The position numbers and the translations under genes were made by a program. Positions 16,305 through 26,002 of a stretch of 64,000 bases of DNA are shown in pieces (the stretch's first letter is position 1; every line of letters begins with the position of its first letter). The stretch covers positions 1 through 64,000 of the forward strand of contig JAOALD010000003.1 of assembly GCA_025153755.1 (NCBI GenBank), written 5' to 3'. This DNA comes from SAR92 clade bacterium H921 (lineage in GTDB: Bacteria; Pseudomonadota; Gammaproteobacteria; Pseudomonadales; Porticoccaceae). The notes beneath the pieces were generated by a model. The model made no database searches and was not told the origin of the DNA. It was given only the letters and a program-made list of their open reading frames with translations.

Positions 16305-17483
16305 GTGAGTATGTTCCAAGATGTCAGCAAATCTATTGAGACCTGTGCAGCGTTTTATGGCGATGATGCACAGGCTATGAAGCAGTACCTAATTGAGGGG
16401 CAGCAAAGGGCTATATCGCTACCCAACAGAGGGCCTATTAAGTTTGACGGAAACGGCGCTATTCACGGCGACATCCTCGAGGCTTATTCGACCTATGGGT
16501 TCTATATTTTTGAAAACATCCTCAATGAGACGGAACTGAAAGATCTTGCCGATGATCTTGAAAGCCTGCGGGAAAATTTTCCAACTGAAATGGGTGCGAC
16601 TACAGATGCCTCTGGGCGTCCCGCTCTAGGCGTTGACAACAAAGCTATGACATTACAATGGGCCAAGCCATTGTCGGACCCGCTCGGCGGGACAGCGATT
16701 GCTAATGGTCGTCATCAGGTAAAGCTATTTGAGCCGCAACCAGGGGTTGATGCGCCTCAGGCGACCCCCTTTTATCTTGCGGGATCACTGCAGTTTTCAT
16801 TGGCCTGTCTTCGAACCTATGGCCACCCAGGGTTATTAAAAATGGCAGAAGCTATTAATGGCAAAGACTTTACGCCGTTTCATGAGGGGCTATTTATTAA
16901 GTATGCAGGACTGGGGGCCGCGGTGTCCTGGCATCAGGATGGCGATACTCATTGGGATAATCCTGATGCAGGCCAGGATAGTCATGGCTTCAATTTTATG
17001 GGTCAGGTCTATGGCAGTACCGCCGTTAACGGAGTTTGGGTAGTTCCGGGTAGCCATAAACAGGGTAGGTTGGATATTGTTAAGATGGTAGCTGACGCGG
17101 GTAGCGAACGCCTGCCTGATGCAGTGCCAATTATCTGTAACCCGGGAGATGTAGTGATTAATAATCGCCAACTGCTGCATGGGTCTTTTGCTAACACTGG
17201 TTTTGAAACCAGAGTGACGGTTAACTTTGGTTTTCATCGCCGTTCATCTGTATTAAATGTACTTGGTGCCGGTATTCACGCTGACGCAGCTACCTTTGAT
17301 GAGGAGTTTATTACTCAGCGTTCGCGAGTGATTGGAATGGCAATTGCCGCTAGGCAGCAGCGCTTTCCCGATGAGGTGCCATACGAGTATGCGCCTGATG
17401 CCGATGAACGAGACCCTTTAATCTGGCGCGATGATATGCAGGCTTCGCTAAAGGACTACAACTTAATGGATCTGAGTATCTAG
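16305..17483 (+). CDS. Phytanoyl-CoA dioxygenase (PhyH) family oxygenase
   Basis: 392 residues (GTG start; an ATG two codons later is equally possible, both behind a GAGG). The Fe(II) facial triad is visible: H-x-D in SWHQDGD near 209-211 and the distal His in LLHGS near 290, followed by the 2-oxoglutarate Arg in ETRVTVNFGF. Members hydroxylate phytanoyl-CoA and many other small molecules using 2-oxoglutarate and O2. Longer than human PhyH; substrate unknown. The next gene, a serine hydrolase, starts 2 bp after its stop, so the two are cotranscribed and probably act on the same compound. Confidence 0.88.
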   Translation: MSMFQDVSKSIETCAAFYGDDAQAMKQYLIEGQQRAISLPNRGPIKFDGNGAIHGDILEAYSTYGFYIFENILNETELKDLADDLESLRENFPTEMGATTDASGRPALGVDNKAMTLQWAKPLSDPLGGTAIANGRHQVKLFEPQPGVDAPQATPFYLAGSLQFSLACLRTYGHPGLLKMAEAINGKDFTPFHEGLFIKYAGLGAAVSWHQDGDTHWDNPDAGQDSHGFNFMGQVYGSTAVNGVWVVPGSHKQGRLDIVKMVADAGSERLPDAVPIICNPGDVVINNRQLLHGSFANTGFETRVTVNFGFHRRSSVLNVLGAGIHADAATFDEEFITQRSRVIGMAIAARQQRFPDEVPYEYAPDADERDPLIWRDDMQASLKDYNLMDLSI

Positions 17484-17485
17484 CG

Positions 17486-18709
17486 GTGAAGTTAATGTTT
17501 AAAAGACCAATTAACATTGGTCTGGCACTGTTGCTGGTTGTCGTAGCGGCTGTATGGGTCGGTTTTGGTGATCGAATCGCCAGAGTGCAGGTGGTCAGTA
17601 CCTTATTTACCGGTGCCGAGCAGTCAACTAATTTTAATCGAATGCATAGTATGTTTCCGATAAAAACTATGCCTGCATCCTCACAGCCCAAATCCTTTGA
17701 GCTGGGTGAACAAATTGAATTGCCCAGTAACTTTGCCTTCAGTGGCGAGGTGGTCGAGACGACTGAGTTTTTAGCGCGTACAGACACGGCAGCGCTGCTA
17801 ATTCTTAAAAATGGCCAGATAACATTTGAACAATATTGGCTAAGTGGTGGTCCAGAGCAAACCTGGCTGTCGATGTCGGTGGCCAAAAGTTTTATCTCAG
17901 CCCTAATTGGTATTGCTATAGAGCAGGGTCATATCGACGATGTAAACCAACCTATTACCGACTATGTGCCCAAGCTTTTTGGTTCTGCTTATGACAATGT
18001 GCCTATTAAAGATATTTTGCAAATGTCGTCCGGCGCCTCTTGGAATGAAGACTATGGTGACCCAGAATCGGATATCAGTAAATTCAGCCGTATTTTTGCA
18101 CTGGGTGGCTCGATGAATACCTTCACTGCTACCTTGGAAAATGAGTTGCCTCCAGGGACCTACAATCGCTATAACTCAACGGATACCCAGGCTCTTGGAA
18201 TGCTGTTGACTAATGCAGTTGGCCGGCCGATCTCGGAATACATGAGTGCAATGCTCTGGCACCCCATGGGCGCTGAGAATCAGGCCTATTGGTTAACTGA
18301 CTCAGAGGATATGGAAATGGCTTTTGCAGGTCTCAATGCAACAGCTCGAGATTACGCCAAACTAGGTGAGATATATCGTCTCGGCGGTTTTTTTAATGGG
18401 CGCCAAATTGTGCCATCACAGTGGGTAGAGGACTCCATTACTCCTGACGCGCCGCACCTAATTGCAGGCGATAATCCGGCCTCGGACTGGCCCCTTGGGT
18501 ACGGCTACCAGTGGTGGATACCCGAAGGGGAACAGGGTGAATTTATGGCTATTGGCGTGTACAACCAGTTTATCTATGTCGCGCCACAATCGGATACAGT
18601 TATTGTTAAACTCTCAGCCAACAGTGCTTATGGCACAGCTGATGATGATGGCGCCGCCAGTGAATTTGAGACGATAGCGTTTTTTCGCCAGATCTCTGTT
18701 GCTGAATAA
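17486..18709 (+). CDS. Serine hydrolase of the beta-lactamase (class C / esterase) family
   Basis: 407 residues. N-terminal hydrophobic segment (about 10-28) acts as membrane anchor or signal. Catalytic S-x-x-K is SVAK near 131-134, and Y-x-N is the YNS segment near 229; the fold-typical ILQMSSGASWNEDY follows the nucleophile. Such proteins are carboxylesterases, D-amino-acid peptidases or amide hydrolases (the 6-aminohexanoate-dimer hydrolase group has a similar layout) rather than true beta-lactamases. The start is GTG at 17486, with an in-frame ATG at 17495 as alternative. Coupled to the PhyH gene by a 2-bp gap. Confidence 0.87.
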   Translation: MKLMFKRPINIGLALLLVVVAAVWVGFGDRIARVQVVSTLFTGAEQSTNFNRMHSMFPIKTMPASSQPKSFELGEQIELPSNFAFSGEVVETTEFLARTDTAALLILKNGQITFEQYWLSGGPEQTWLSMSVAKSFISALIGIAIEQGHIDDVNQPITDYVPKLFGSAYDNVPIKDILQMSSGASWNEDYGDPESDISKFSRIFALGGSMNTFTATLENELPPGTYNRYNSTDTQALGMLLTNAVGRPISEYMSAMLWHPMGAENQAYWLTDSEDMEMAFAGLNATARDYAKLGEIYRLGGFFNGRQIVPSQWVEDSITPDAPHLIAGDNPASDWPLGYGYQWWIPEGEQGEFMAIGVYNQFIYVAPQSDTVIVKLSANSAYGTADDDGAASEFETIAFFRQISVAE

Positions 18710-18749
18710 TTTTTAGTCCAGACGCGGCAATGGCTGCCTCTGGAGCATA

Positions 18750-19868
18750 CTAAGGTACCTTTTTTGTAGCGCTCTTTTTCCGAGGTTTAGGTATTGGGTT
18801 CTGTGCAATAAACTCTACTAATATTGATGAAAGTTTCTCTGCTTTTTTCCACTGAAAAAAATGGCCTCCACCGATGTTACAGTGGGGTTGCCCATTGGTT
18901 CCTGGGACCTTGGATAACCAAGGTTTCTCAAAGCCATTAGTAACTGGATCATTCCCTGCGCCAATACATAAAAATGGCTTTGTAAATTTTTCAAAAAATT
19001 CCCATGCTTTTTTCTGTGCCTCTAACGACTCGTCGGGGATAGTAGGTACTTGGCTTGGCATAGCACGAGGCGCCATTTTGTAAGCTGGGCTGGGAAAGGG
19101 CGCCTCATAGGCCTTAGTTATGTCGGTACGAAAAGGCGATATGCTACGCAGTCCAATCGAGCCCATAAATAGCTCGGAGGTTAAAGATAATTTACTGCGG
19201 TGTTCCATTTGCGAGGAGGCAATGATGCCCGCCGGAACATCCGGGGTCTCCCAAGTATATTTTTGCCAATAGGCAAAGAGGTCGCTCCCAGATTGTTTGT
19301 CAAAACCGTTCATTTTTTGAATCTTTCGCATCATGCTAAACAAAGTAAGTTTATTGGGGTCTGCTCTCAAGGCCTTTATTTTATCGATGGTGCTTTGCGG
19401 AACATCTGGATTGTAGGGCAGTCCTGTATTGCCGATAGCCACTCGAGCAAAACGCTCGTCGTTGTCGACAACCATACGCAGCCCGATCAGGCCACCCCAA
19501 TCCTGCCCAAAAAAAGTGATGTTGCCAAAATTGTTTTGTACTAGCCACTGGTTCATCCAGTCAACTTGACGCTGGTAACTGTAGTCCTCTCTGGCAGCGG
19601 GTTTATCCGATTTGCCGTAACCGGGCAGATCTGGAGCGATTACCCGTATACCAGCTTTGACGAGATGAGGAATCATGCGCGCATAGAGATAGCTCCATAC
19701 AGGCTGACCATGCATACACAGCATAATTGGGCCGTCTCTTGGTCCCTCGTCAATATGATGGATTCGCAGATCACTGTCGTCATGCGTTTTAACCACTGTA
19801 TATTGCGGTTCAAATGGGTATTCCGAGAGTGAGGTAAAACGGCTTTCAGGCGTTCGCAGTATTTTCAT
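18750..19868 (-). CDS. Haloalkane dehalogenase-like alpha/beta hydrolase (HLD-I type)
   Basis: 372 residues. The N-terminal layout (LRTPESRF, SEYPFEPQY) and the oxyanion motif HGQPVWSYLY follow DhlA of Xanthobacter closely. The nucleophile is D123 in FGQDWGG, with the halide-binding Trp next to it, and a C-terminal His lies in GGGHFFQW. This supports a dehalogenase that releases halide from alkyl halides, but some relatives are epoxide hydrolases or esterases, so activity needs assay. A basic tail (PKPRKKSATKK) ends the protein. Single gene, convergent with the serine hydrolase and divergent from the HMG-CoA reductase gene. Confidence 0.82.
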   Translation of the reverse strand: MKILRTPESRFTSLSEYPFEPQYTVVKTHDDSDLRIHHIDEGPRDGPIMLCMHGQPVWSYLYARMIPHLVKAGIRVIAPDLPGYGKSDKPAAREDYSYQRQVDWMNQWLVQNNFGNITFFGQDWGGLIGLRMVVDNDERFARVAIGNTGLPYNPDVPQSTIDKIKALRADPNKLTLFSMMRKIQKMNGFDKQSGSDLFAYWQKYTWETPDVPAGIIASSQMEHRSKLSLTSELFMGSIGLRSISPFRTDITKAYEAPFPSPAYKMAPRAMPSQVPTIPDESLEAQKKAWEFFEKFTKPFLCIGAGNDPVTNGFEKPWLSKVPGTNGQPHCNIGGGHFFQWKKAEKLSSILVEFIAQNPIPKPRKKSATKKVP

Positions 19869-20076
19869 GTATTATTCCGTTGAACTTTAGCACTAAGGTT
19901 TTACAGATTATAACTATATTGGCACTATAAATGCCAATAAATTCTGGGCATTGTGAGATTGCCACCGCCAAGCTGGTTTGCAATTGACTCATCAGTCAGT
20001 TTTTGTGCGGGATGGTCGCTATGTTTGGGCGCTTAGTACAATATACTGGCGTGACACCAACAAAACGAGTCTCCTA

Positions 20077-21243
20077 ATGTCCGAAAGAATCCCACGCAAT
20101 AAAGACAATGACTACAGTGAAGAAATTGCTCGGCAACGACGTGACTTTGTTAGTCAAAAAACCTCTACAACTCTCGATAATGTCGGTCACTATTCTATTG
20201 ATCCGGCGGCGACGGCGGGCAACATTGAAAATTTTATTGGCGTGGCGCAGGTACCTATGGGACTTATTGGTCCATTGAGAGTAAATGGCGAACATGCTGC
20301 TGGGGATTTTTATGTGCCCATGGCCACTAGCGAAGGTACATTAATAGCGAGCTATAATCGTGGTGCGCGGCTACTCAGTGAATCTGGTGGTGCCAAGGTC
20401 ACTGTAGTCGATGATGCAATGCAACGGGCGCCAGTATTTGTTTTTGACGACGCGAGAGCTGCACGAGATTTTGGTCACTGGGTCGACGAGAATTTTGCCG
20501 AGATAGCGGCGCAGGCAGAGACGACCACTAACTCTGGAAAGTTGCGGGATATCCAGCAGTTTGCTGCGGGATGCCTGCGTTATTTACGCTTTAACTTCAC
20601 TACCGGCGATGCTGCCGGTCAAAACATGGTAGGGAAGGCCACATTCGTCGCCTGTGAATGGATCGCGGCTAATTATCCAGGTATTAAACGCTATATGCTG
20701 ACCGGTGCTATGGATACCGACAAGAAGCATTCCCAGCTCAATACATTGCATACTCGAGGCAAGAGAGTCATTGCCGAAGTAACAATCCCTAATGATTTAT
20801 TAAAATCGAGAATGAATACCTCTGCCGAAGCACTTTTTAAGGCCCGTTCGATTAATCAGGTAGGCGCTTTCATGGCAGGGTCTAATAACACAGGCGCACA
20901 TTCTGCCAATGGTATTACGGCGGTATTTATTGCCACAGGGCAAGATGTGGCTAATGTGGCAGAATCTTCAGCGGCGGTTATCTATGCCGATGTTGATGAC
21001 AGTGGTAACTACTATCTAAGTATTACGATTCCCTCATTGATTGTTGCTACCTATGGTGGTGGTACAGGGTTACCCACGCAGCAGGAATGTCTAAATTTAC
21101 TTGGTTGTAATGGTACCGGAAAGGTACATAAGTTGGCCGAGATTATTGGCGCGACGGTGCTGGCTGGGGAGATATCACTAATGAGTGCTGTTTTAGCTGG
21201 CGACTGGGTTACCAGCCATGATGCCCTAGGGCGAAATCGCTAA
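20077..21243 (+). CDS. Hydroxymethylglutaryl-CoA reductase
   Basis: About 388 residues from ATG 20077; the frame is open to 19978 but the upstream part has no recognisable N-terminus. Catalytic residues typical of HMGR are present: Glu in ATSEGTL, Lys in DKKHSQLN, Asp in GQDVAN and His in SHDALGRN near the C-terminus. ENFIGVAQVPMGLIGPL is the dimer/substrate motif. HMGR interconverts HMG-CoA and mevalonate. Most gammaproteobacteria make isoprenoids by the MEP route, so a lone reductase suggests mevalonate use, HMG-CoA turnover or an acquired pathway. No other mevalonate gene is in the window. It shares the strand with the DUF3604 gene 95 bp downstream. Confidence 0.9.
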   Translation: MSERIPRNKDNDYSEEIARQRRDFVSQKTSTTLDNVGHYSIDPAATAGNIENFIGVAQVPMGLIGPLRVNGEHAAGDFYVPMATSEGTLIASYNRGARLLSESGGAKVTVVDDAMQRAPVFVFDDARAARDFGHWVDENFAEIAAQAETTTNSGKLRDIQQFAAGCLRYLRFNFTTGDAAGQNMVGKATFVACEWIAANYPGIKRYMLTGAMDTDKKHSQLNTLHTRGKRVIAEVTIPNDLLKSRMNTSAEALFKARSINQVGAFMAGSNNTGAHSANGITAVFIATGQDVANVAESSAAVIYADVDDSGNYYLSITIPSLIVATYGGGTGLPTQQECLNLLGCNGTGKVHKLAEIIGATVLAGEISLMSAVLAGDWVTSHDALGRNR

Positions 21244-21338
21244 ATTAATCAGTCGATTGCTAATGAGTCGCTCTGGGTGCAGAGTTATAAGCGTTTGATC
21301 ATTAAACTGTCATATAAAACAATAAAAGAGGCGACATA

Positions 21339-23294
21339 ATGAAAAAAAATTCAAGGCCGTTTCAGATTACTTTTTCAACAGCACTACTGATATTGCTGGC
21401 CGGTTGCAGTGAATCTCAGCTACCTATATCTCAAGATGTCAAACCCGCTGTTAGCAGTGAGTCGGGTAATTGCGAAAGATTTGATGAAAACCGCACAGCA
21501 TTGTTCGGTGATCTGCATATACATACTAGCTATTCGTTTGATGCAGCTGCAAACAGCACGGGGGCGACGCCAGAGGATGCCCATCGCTATGCGCGGGGCG
21601 AATCAATTCCTATTTTTCCAATCAATGAGCAGGGGGTAGCCACTGGGCGTACTCAGATTGACCGCCCTTTGGACTTTTTGGCGGTTACAGACCATGGTGA
21701 ATTTCTTGGTGAGCGTGCACTGTGCCGGAGTCAGGGGTCGCCGGTTTATGATACCGAATTCTGTGTCGCCTACAGATCTGATGAGCGGCAAGGCATGATG
21801 ATGTTGGGTACAGTTATTACCACTGAGACCCCAGCCCGAATCCCCGAAATTTGTGGTGCTAGTGGCAGTCTGTGCCGTGATTTTGCCCTGTCACCTTGGC
21901 AAAATATTCAGGCTGCCTCCAACAGTGCCAACACGCCTTGTGAATTCACAAGTTTCATCGCCTATGAATATACGGGCACTCCTGGAACCAGTAACTATCA
22001 CCGCAATGTGATCTTTAGAAATGATGCAGTACCTGGGCTACCGGTCAGCTACATAGATGCTCCCATCGACAGTAAACTGTGGTCGGCTCTAGATGCGGTC
22101 TGTGATATTGACGCTGGATGTGACTATCTAACTATTCCTCACAACTCTAATTTAGCCAATGGGCGCATGGCCCCCTACATGCAACTTGAGGATACAGATG
22201 TCGCGAAAATCGCCTATGCTCGGAGTCGCTTGAAACGCGAGCCGATTATGGAAATTTTTCAACATAAAGGAGGCTCAGAGTGTATAAATGGTTTGAGTTC
22301 TGTTTTCGGTGCGCCTGATGAGTTATGCGAAGTTGAAGCAGTAAGGCGCATGGGGCAAAACAAAACTTATACAACTCGAGATATGTCTTCGTCAACACTA
22401 GTTGTCGGTGAGGCGACTGAAGTCACAGCTGAATGTGCCGAAGGCACTGTTGGTGCCAATGGTATGGTCGGCGCAGGCTGTGTGCACGCCACAGATTTTC
22501 AGCGGTCAGCACTGTTAGTAGGGCTTAAAGAAGAGCAGGCCATAGGCTTAAATCCAATTAAGTTGGGCGTCATTGCTGCCACCGATACTCATTCTGCCAC
22601 CTCCGGTGGAGTCAAAGAATCTGAATGGGTTGGCGCAGTAACAGCTGAAGCCACTCCTTTGGAGCGTTTGCAACCTGGTTTGTTGACCAGCGGTATTGAC
22701 GGTAACCCCGGAGGCTTGGCTGGTGTTTGGGCGAGAGAGAATACCCGCGATGAGATCTTCGATGCGATGCTGCGCAAAGAGGTATTTGGTACCTCAGGCC
22801 CACGAATACGCCCGCGGTTTTTTGCTGGCTGGGAGCTTGATGCAGGTCTCTGTGACGCCAGTGACATGGTGAGCCAGGCCTACGCTACTGGTGTGCCTAT
22901 GGGCGGAGATTTAAGCGCCGCTACTATTTCCGACAAACCCTCCTTCCTCGCCTATGCGGCGAAAGACCCTGAGGGGCTAAAGTTACAGGAGCTCCAGTTA
23001 ATCAAAGGCTGGATAGATGCTGAGGGTAAAATGAATACTCAGGTATTGCCCATTGCTACAGCGGAAGCTGGCGCTGATAGCCTGTGTAAAGTCTACACTG
23101 ATCAGGGTTTTGATCCGGCTCAGTCAGCTTACTACTATTTGCGTGCTGTCGAGCCCAGGTCGCCACGCTGGCACACCTATGACTGTGATGCTATTGCCGA
23201 GGCTGAGCGTCCCGATGTCTGCACTAATGGCGCTTACCCAGGCAGTATTCGAGAAATGGCCTGGACCTCACCCATCTGGTACCAGGGACGCTAG
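21339..23294 (+). CDS. DUF3604 lipoprotein with PHP-like metal site
   Basis: 651 residues. Signal peptide with lipobox LLAGC (Cys near 23), so membrane-anchored. The body is DUF3604: FGDLHIHTSYSFDA gives an H-x-H metal motif, VTDHGEFLG a D-H pair, and IPHNSNLANG plus ATDTHSA further ligands, the pattern of PHP phosphoesterases. About a dozen cysteines (several in LCRSQGS, CDIDAGCDY and GAGCVHA) suggest disulphides, consistent with a periplasmic location. DUF3604 genes are abundant in marine gammaproteobacteria and often sit with sulfatases or receptors; biochemical function is unproven. Preceded by AAGAGGCGA 6 bp before the ATG. Confidence 0.85.
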   Translation: MKKNSRPFQITFSTALLILLAGCSESQLPISQDVKPAVSSESGNCERFDENRTALFGDLHIHTSYSFDAAANSTGATPEDAHRYARGESIPIFPINEQGVATGRTQIDRPLDFLAVTDHGEFLGERALCRSQGSPVYDTEFCVAYRSDERQGMMMLGTVITTETPARIPEICGASGSLCRDFALSPWQNIQAASNSANTPCEFTSFIAYEYTGTPGTSNYHRNVIFRNDAVPGLPVSYIDAPIDSKLWSALDAVCDIDAGCDYLTIPHNSNLANGRMAPYMQLEDTDVAKIAYARSRLKREPIMEIFQHKGGSECINGLSSVFGAPDELCEVEAVRRMGQNKTYTTRDMSSSTLVVGEATEVTAECAEGTVGANGMVGAGCVHATDFQRSALLVGLKEEQAIGLNPIKLGVIAATDTHSATSGGVKESEWVGAVTAEATPLERLQPGLLTSGIDGNPGGLAGVWARENTRDEIFDAMLRKEVFGTSGPRIRPRFFAGWELDAGLCDASDMVSQAYATGVPMGGDLSAATISDKPSFLAYAAKDPEGLKLQELQLIKGWIDAEGKMNTQVLPIATAEAGADSLCKVYTDQGFDPAQSAYYYLRAVEPRSPRWHTYDCDAIAEAERPDVCTNGAYPGSIREMAWTSPIWYQGR

Positions 23295-23678
23295 ATATAG
23301 CAATGTCCAATGAGCTACTAGGTTGTTGAACCAGTGGCTCATAATCTTCGACTGGCTAGTCGCCCGCTAATGTGGATGAACTAGCATCAATATTAGGCAG
23401 CGGTCCCATAGTTGACAGGCTCTAGTTTGGCGCAGTGCTTTGCATGTCTCGTAGCACCTGATGGTCAAGACATTAGTTTTGTGCGAATTTTCTATTATTA
23501 AATACCTGTTTTAAAAGATACATGCCGTAAACGCGATGAGTAGCGGAGTTTCGCGCTGAATGGTCGCTAGTCCAGTAGACATTACATACGCTGGTAACGT
23601 AATTTGTTTCGCTGCAGAGCCTAAGGTTGGCGCTCACATGAACTATTCGCAAATAACTAAACTGGGGTAACAATAATC
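23295..23678. other. Intergenic region, 384 bp
   Basis: Between the DUF3604 gene and the 259-residue hypothetical gene. I see no RNA gene, repeat or convincing small ORF; both strands are broken by stops. It must contain the promoter of the downstream gene, but no clear -35/-10 pair stands out. Confidence 0.5.
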
Positions 23679-24458
23679 ATGGGCTTTAAATCACCTGATG
23701 CTTCTAAGGCCACAGTTTCATCACGTGGTTGCGTGGAAAAAAAGTATACAACCGCATCTGAAACGGCAACCACTGGCCTGGCGGATGGAGCTTTCCTGCT
23801 TAGCGATGTTACCTTGACTGAAAAGGGTGAGGTGAGGGTTCTTAAACGTTCACAGATGAAGATCTATTCCAATGATCGCTATATGTTTGCCTTTATGCAT
23901 GAAGGTACTGGTAAGCCTGATGTTGCCGCGGGGCTCACAGACTGGAAAGATGACGCATTGATTGAGTCACCTATTTTCAATCAAGAAGGTCCTCTGGAGG
24001 GTTTGCATTTTACTCTCGACATCAAAGAGACCAAAAGTGGCTTTTTGCAAAGTCTCGAAGGTTTAGAATCTAACGGCCATGTTTACGACATGGTGGAGAC
24101 ATGGTATCGGCAGCCAGGTAAAGCATCTGCGTTTGATGGTTTGTGGAAGTTGCAGACTCGCGAGAGTGAAGAGGGTAGTGAAATAGCGCAATTCTCCGAA
24201 ATTAAAATGTTTGGTGGGGGGCACTTCATATTTTCTCAAAGCTATATGAAAGAGGGTGAGAAGCAGCTGCATTTTGGCTTTGGTGAATTCGCTATCGATG
24301 CCGATGGAGTTATAACTGAGATGGGTATTGCCAGTTCTTTTGAAGATTTTGCAGGTACTCAACATAGGCTAATTGTTGAGTTAGTTGATGAAAATCAGTT
24401 TAATCAAACATTCCAGTGGCAGGGCAAGTCGATAACGCAGTCTTACATCAGGCAGTAA
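23679..24458 (+). CDS. Hypothetical protein with two lipocalin-like lobes
   Basis: 259 residues, no signal peptide. The protein appears to contain two similar beta-rich halves. Lobe 1 runs from GAFLLSDVTLTEKG to YMFAFMHEG and lobe 2 from GLWKLQTRESEEG to FIFSQSYMKEG; both have G-x-[FW]-x-L, a polar turn, a strand with QMKIY / EIKMF and an aromatic strand F-x-F / F-I-F followed by M-x-EG. The pattern is that of DUF4488/lipocalin-like small barrels that bind hydrophobic ligands. The ending (FNQTFQWQGKSITQSYIR) is typical of such barrels. Function unknown; monocistronic. Confidence 0.72.
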   Translation: MGFKSPDASKATVSSRGCVEKKYTTASETATTGLADGAFLLSDVTLTEKGEVRVLKRSQMKIYSNDRYMFAFMHEGTGKPDVAAGLTDWKDDALIESPIFNQEGPLEGLHFTLDIKETKSGFLQSLEGLESNGHVYDMVETWYRQPGKASAFDGLWKLQTRESEEGSEIAQFSEIKMFGGGHFIFSQSYMKEGEKQLHFGFGEFAIDADGVITEMGIASSFEDFAGTQHRLIVELVDENQFNQTFQWQGKSITQSYIRQ

Positions 24459-24514
24459 TCTAAGCCAAAGAAAATAAGCCACTATTGATTAGCGGCTTTT
24501 TGAATTTCAAAAGT

Positions 24515-25507
24515 TTAGGTTTTTTTTACTTGGTCTCTACTGGCCTTTTTATTGGCTTTCTTTGCTTCTCTGCGTCGCTGCGTGACTTCTAATGCTGCGT
24601 TTCCTATATGCTCTTCGCCTCTCGCCTTAGCCAGTTCTATTTGTTTTTGCCGCTGGGCAAAACGCTGCTTTTGTTCGTCACTTACGGTACCATGACAATG
24701 TAGACAGGAGAGCCCCTCAGCATAGGTTGAGAGCAGTTTTTCCTGCTCGGTAATAGGCATGCGGCAGGCGTGACACTGGTCATAGGAGCCGCGTTTTAAG
24801 TTATGGTCAACGGCTACACGGTTATCGAAGACGAAGCATTCTCCCTGCCATAGAGTTTGTTCACTGGGTATCTCTTCGAGGTATTTTAAAATACCACCTT
24901 CAAGATGATAGACCTCGTCAAAGCCCTGTTCTTTCATATAGGCAGTAGATTTTTCACAGCGTATACCGCCGGTGCAAAACATCGCAACTTTCTTATGTTT
25001 TTTGCGATCAAGGTTATTCTTAGCCCAGTTTGGAAAGTCTCGAAACGACTTTGTTTGCGGGTCTATGGCATTTTTGAAGGTGCCAATTTCAACTTCATAA
25101 TCATTGCGTGTATCGACGACTACTACATCCGGATCTGATATTAAAGCGTTCCAATCTGCAGGTTTGACGTAGGTGCCCACTACCTGTTTTGGATCTATGC
25201 CTTCGACTCCCATAGTGACAATTTCTTTTTTTAATTTGACCTTGGATCGATAGAATGGAATTTCGTCATCAAAGGACTCTTTGGTATCTATATTGTCCAG
25301 TCCAGGCTGCTGATCAAGCCATGTGAGTAAGATGTCTATGTCGTCGCGGCGGCCAGATATAGTGCCGTTGATGCCTTCGGCGGCCAGTAGCAGGGTGCCA
25401 AAAACATTATTGTCGGTCATAACCTTTAATAATGGGTGGCGAATAGAGCCATAGTTTGGCAGGGCGACAAATTTATATAGCGCACAGGTAACATACTGGG
25501 TGGGCAT
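24515..25507 (-). CDS. trhO: tRNA uridine(34) hydroxylase TrhO (rhodanese-type, YceA family)
   Basis: 330 residues. N-terminal UPF0176 domain ([13 protein letters not shown]) followed by a rhodanese domain with active-site loop [10 protein letters not shown] (first Cys catalytic) and a C-terminal zinc-type region with CHACRMP and CLHCHG. TrhO makes 5-hydroxyuridine at position 34 of tRNA using O2, a step toward cmo5U/mo5U modification. The very basic, Lys/Arg-rich tail fits tRNA binding. Single gene with its own promoter; the convergent hypothetical gene ends about 55 bp away. Confidence 0.93.
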   Translation of the reverse strand: MPTQYVTCALYKFVALPNYGSIRHPLLKVMTDNNVFGTLLLAAEGINGTISGRRDDIDILLTWLDQQPGLDNIDTKESFDDEIPFYRSKVKLKKEIVTMGVEGIDPKQVVGTYVKPADWNALISDPDVVVVDTRNDYEVEIGTFKNAIDPQTKSFRDFPNWAKNNLDRKKHKKVAMFCTGGIRCEKSTAYMKEQGFDEVYHLEGGILKYLEEIPSEQTLWQGECFVFDNRVAVDHNLKRGSYDQCHACRMPITEQEKLLSTYAEGLSCLHCHGTVSDEQKQRFAQRQKQIELAKARGEEHIGNAALEVTQRRREAKKANKKASRDQVKKT

Positions 25508-25819
25508 AATGAATCCTACTATTATATTCGGCTAACCAAATCGCAAATTTGGCGCGGTTTTCTATGCCGCCTATTGTATCAAATGGCGTTGACCTGAGGC
25601 TAGGTTGGATGCAGTGACAATGCCGAGATGAATTTGCCTAGACTAAAATACAATATGTCGTTGATCTGCCAACAATATCCAGACCTATTAGCCCGCATGT
25701 GAGAGTTACCTAAAGGCTCTAGGTGTCCTGTTGGTGATATGTAATATAAATTTTCTCGCAGATATCGATAACTCTATGGCTGTGGGCTTCTGTAGTTTAA
25801 ACCATCCAAGGACGGCTAT

Positions 25820-25951
25820 TTGATCGTATACTCAACTTCTGTAACGGCTAAAGGCATTAATGGCGGGACTACATTGGTGCAGGTACTTGCATTGCTAGGC
25901 GTGGCCGTCATAATCGGCGCCGTCCTCCAACAAGCCCACTACCAATGGTGA
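25820..25951 (+). CDS. Possible 43-residue membrane peptide (TTG start)
   Basis: In the 495-bp gap 25508-26002 the + strand has a short frame from TTG 25820 to TGA 25951. It encodes a polar N-terminus (VYSTSVTAKGINGG) and one continuous hydrophobic helix (LVQVLALLGVAVIIGAV) ending QQAHYQW. Such a regular single-span peptide is unusual by chance, but there is no ATG and no clear Shine-Dalgarno sequence. The frame is open upstream to 25796. Nothing else of note is seen in the gap, which lies between trhO and the ABC exporter. Confidence 0.25.
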   Translation: MIVYSTSVTAKGINGGTTLVQVLALLGVAVIIGAVLQQAHYQW

Positions 25952-26002
25952 TAGCCTATTAACAGCCCTTTCGTTTCTAAATCTCAGGAGTCATCGTTAA
26001 AA

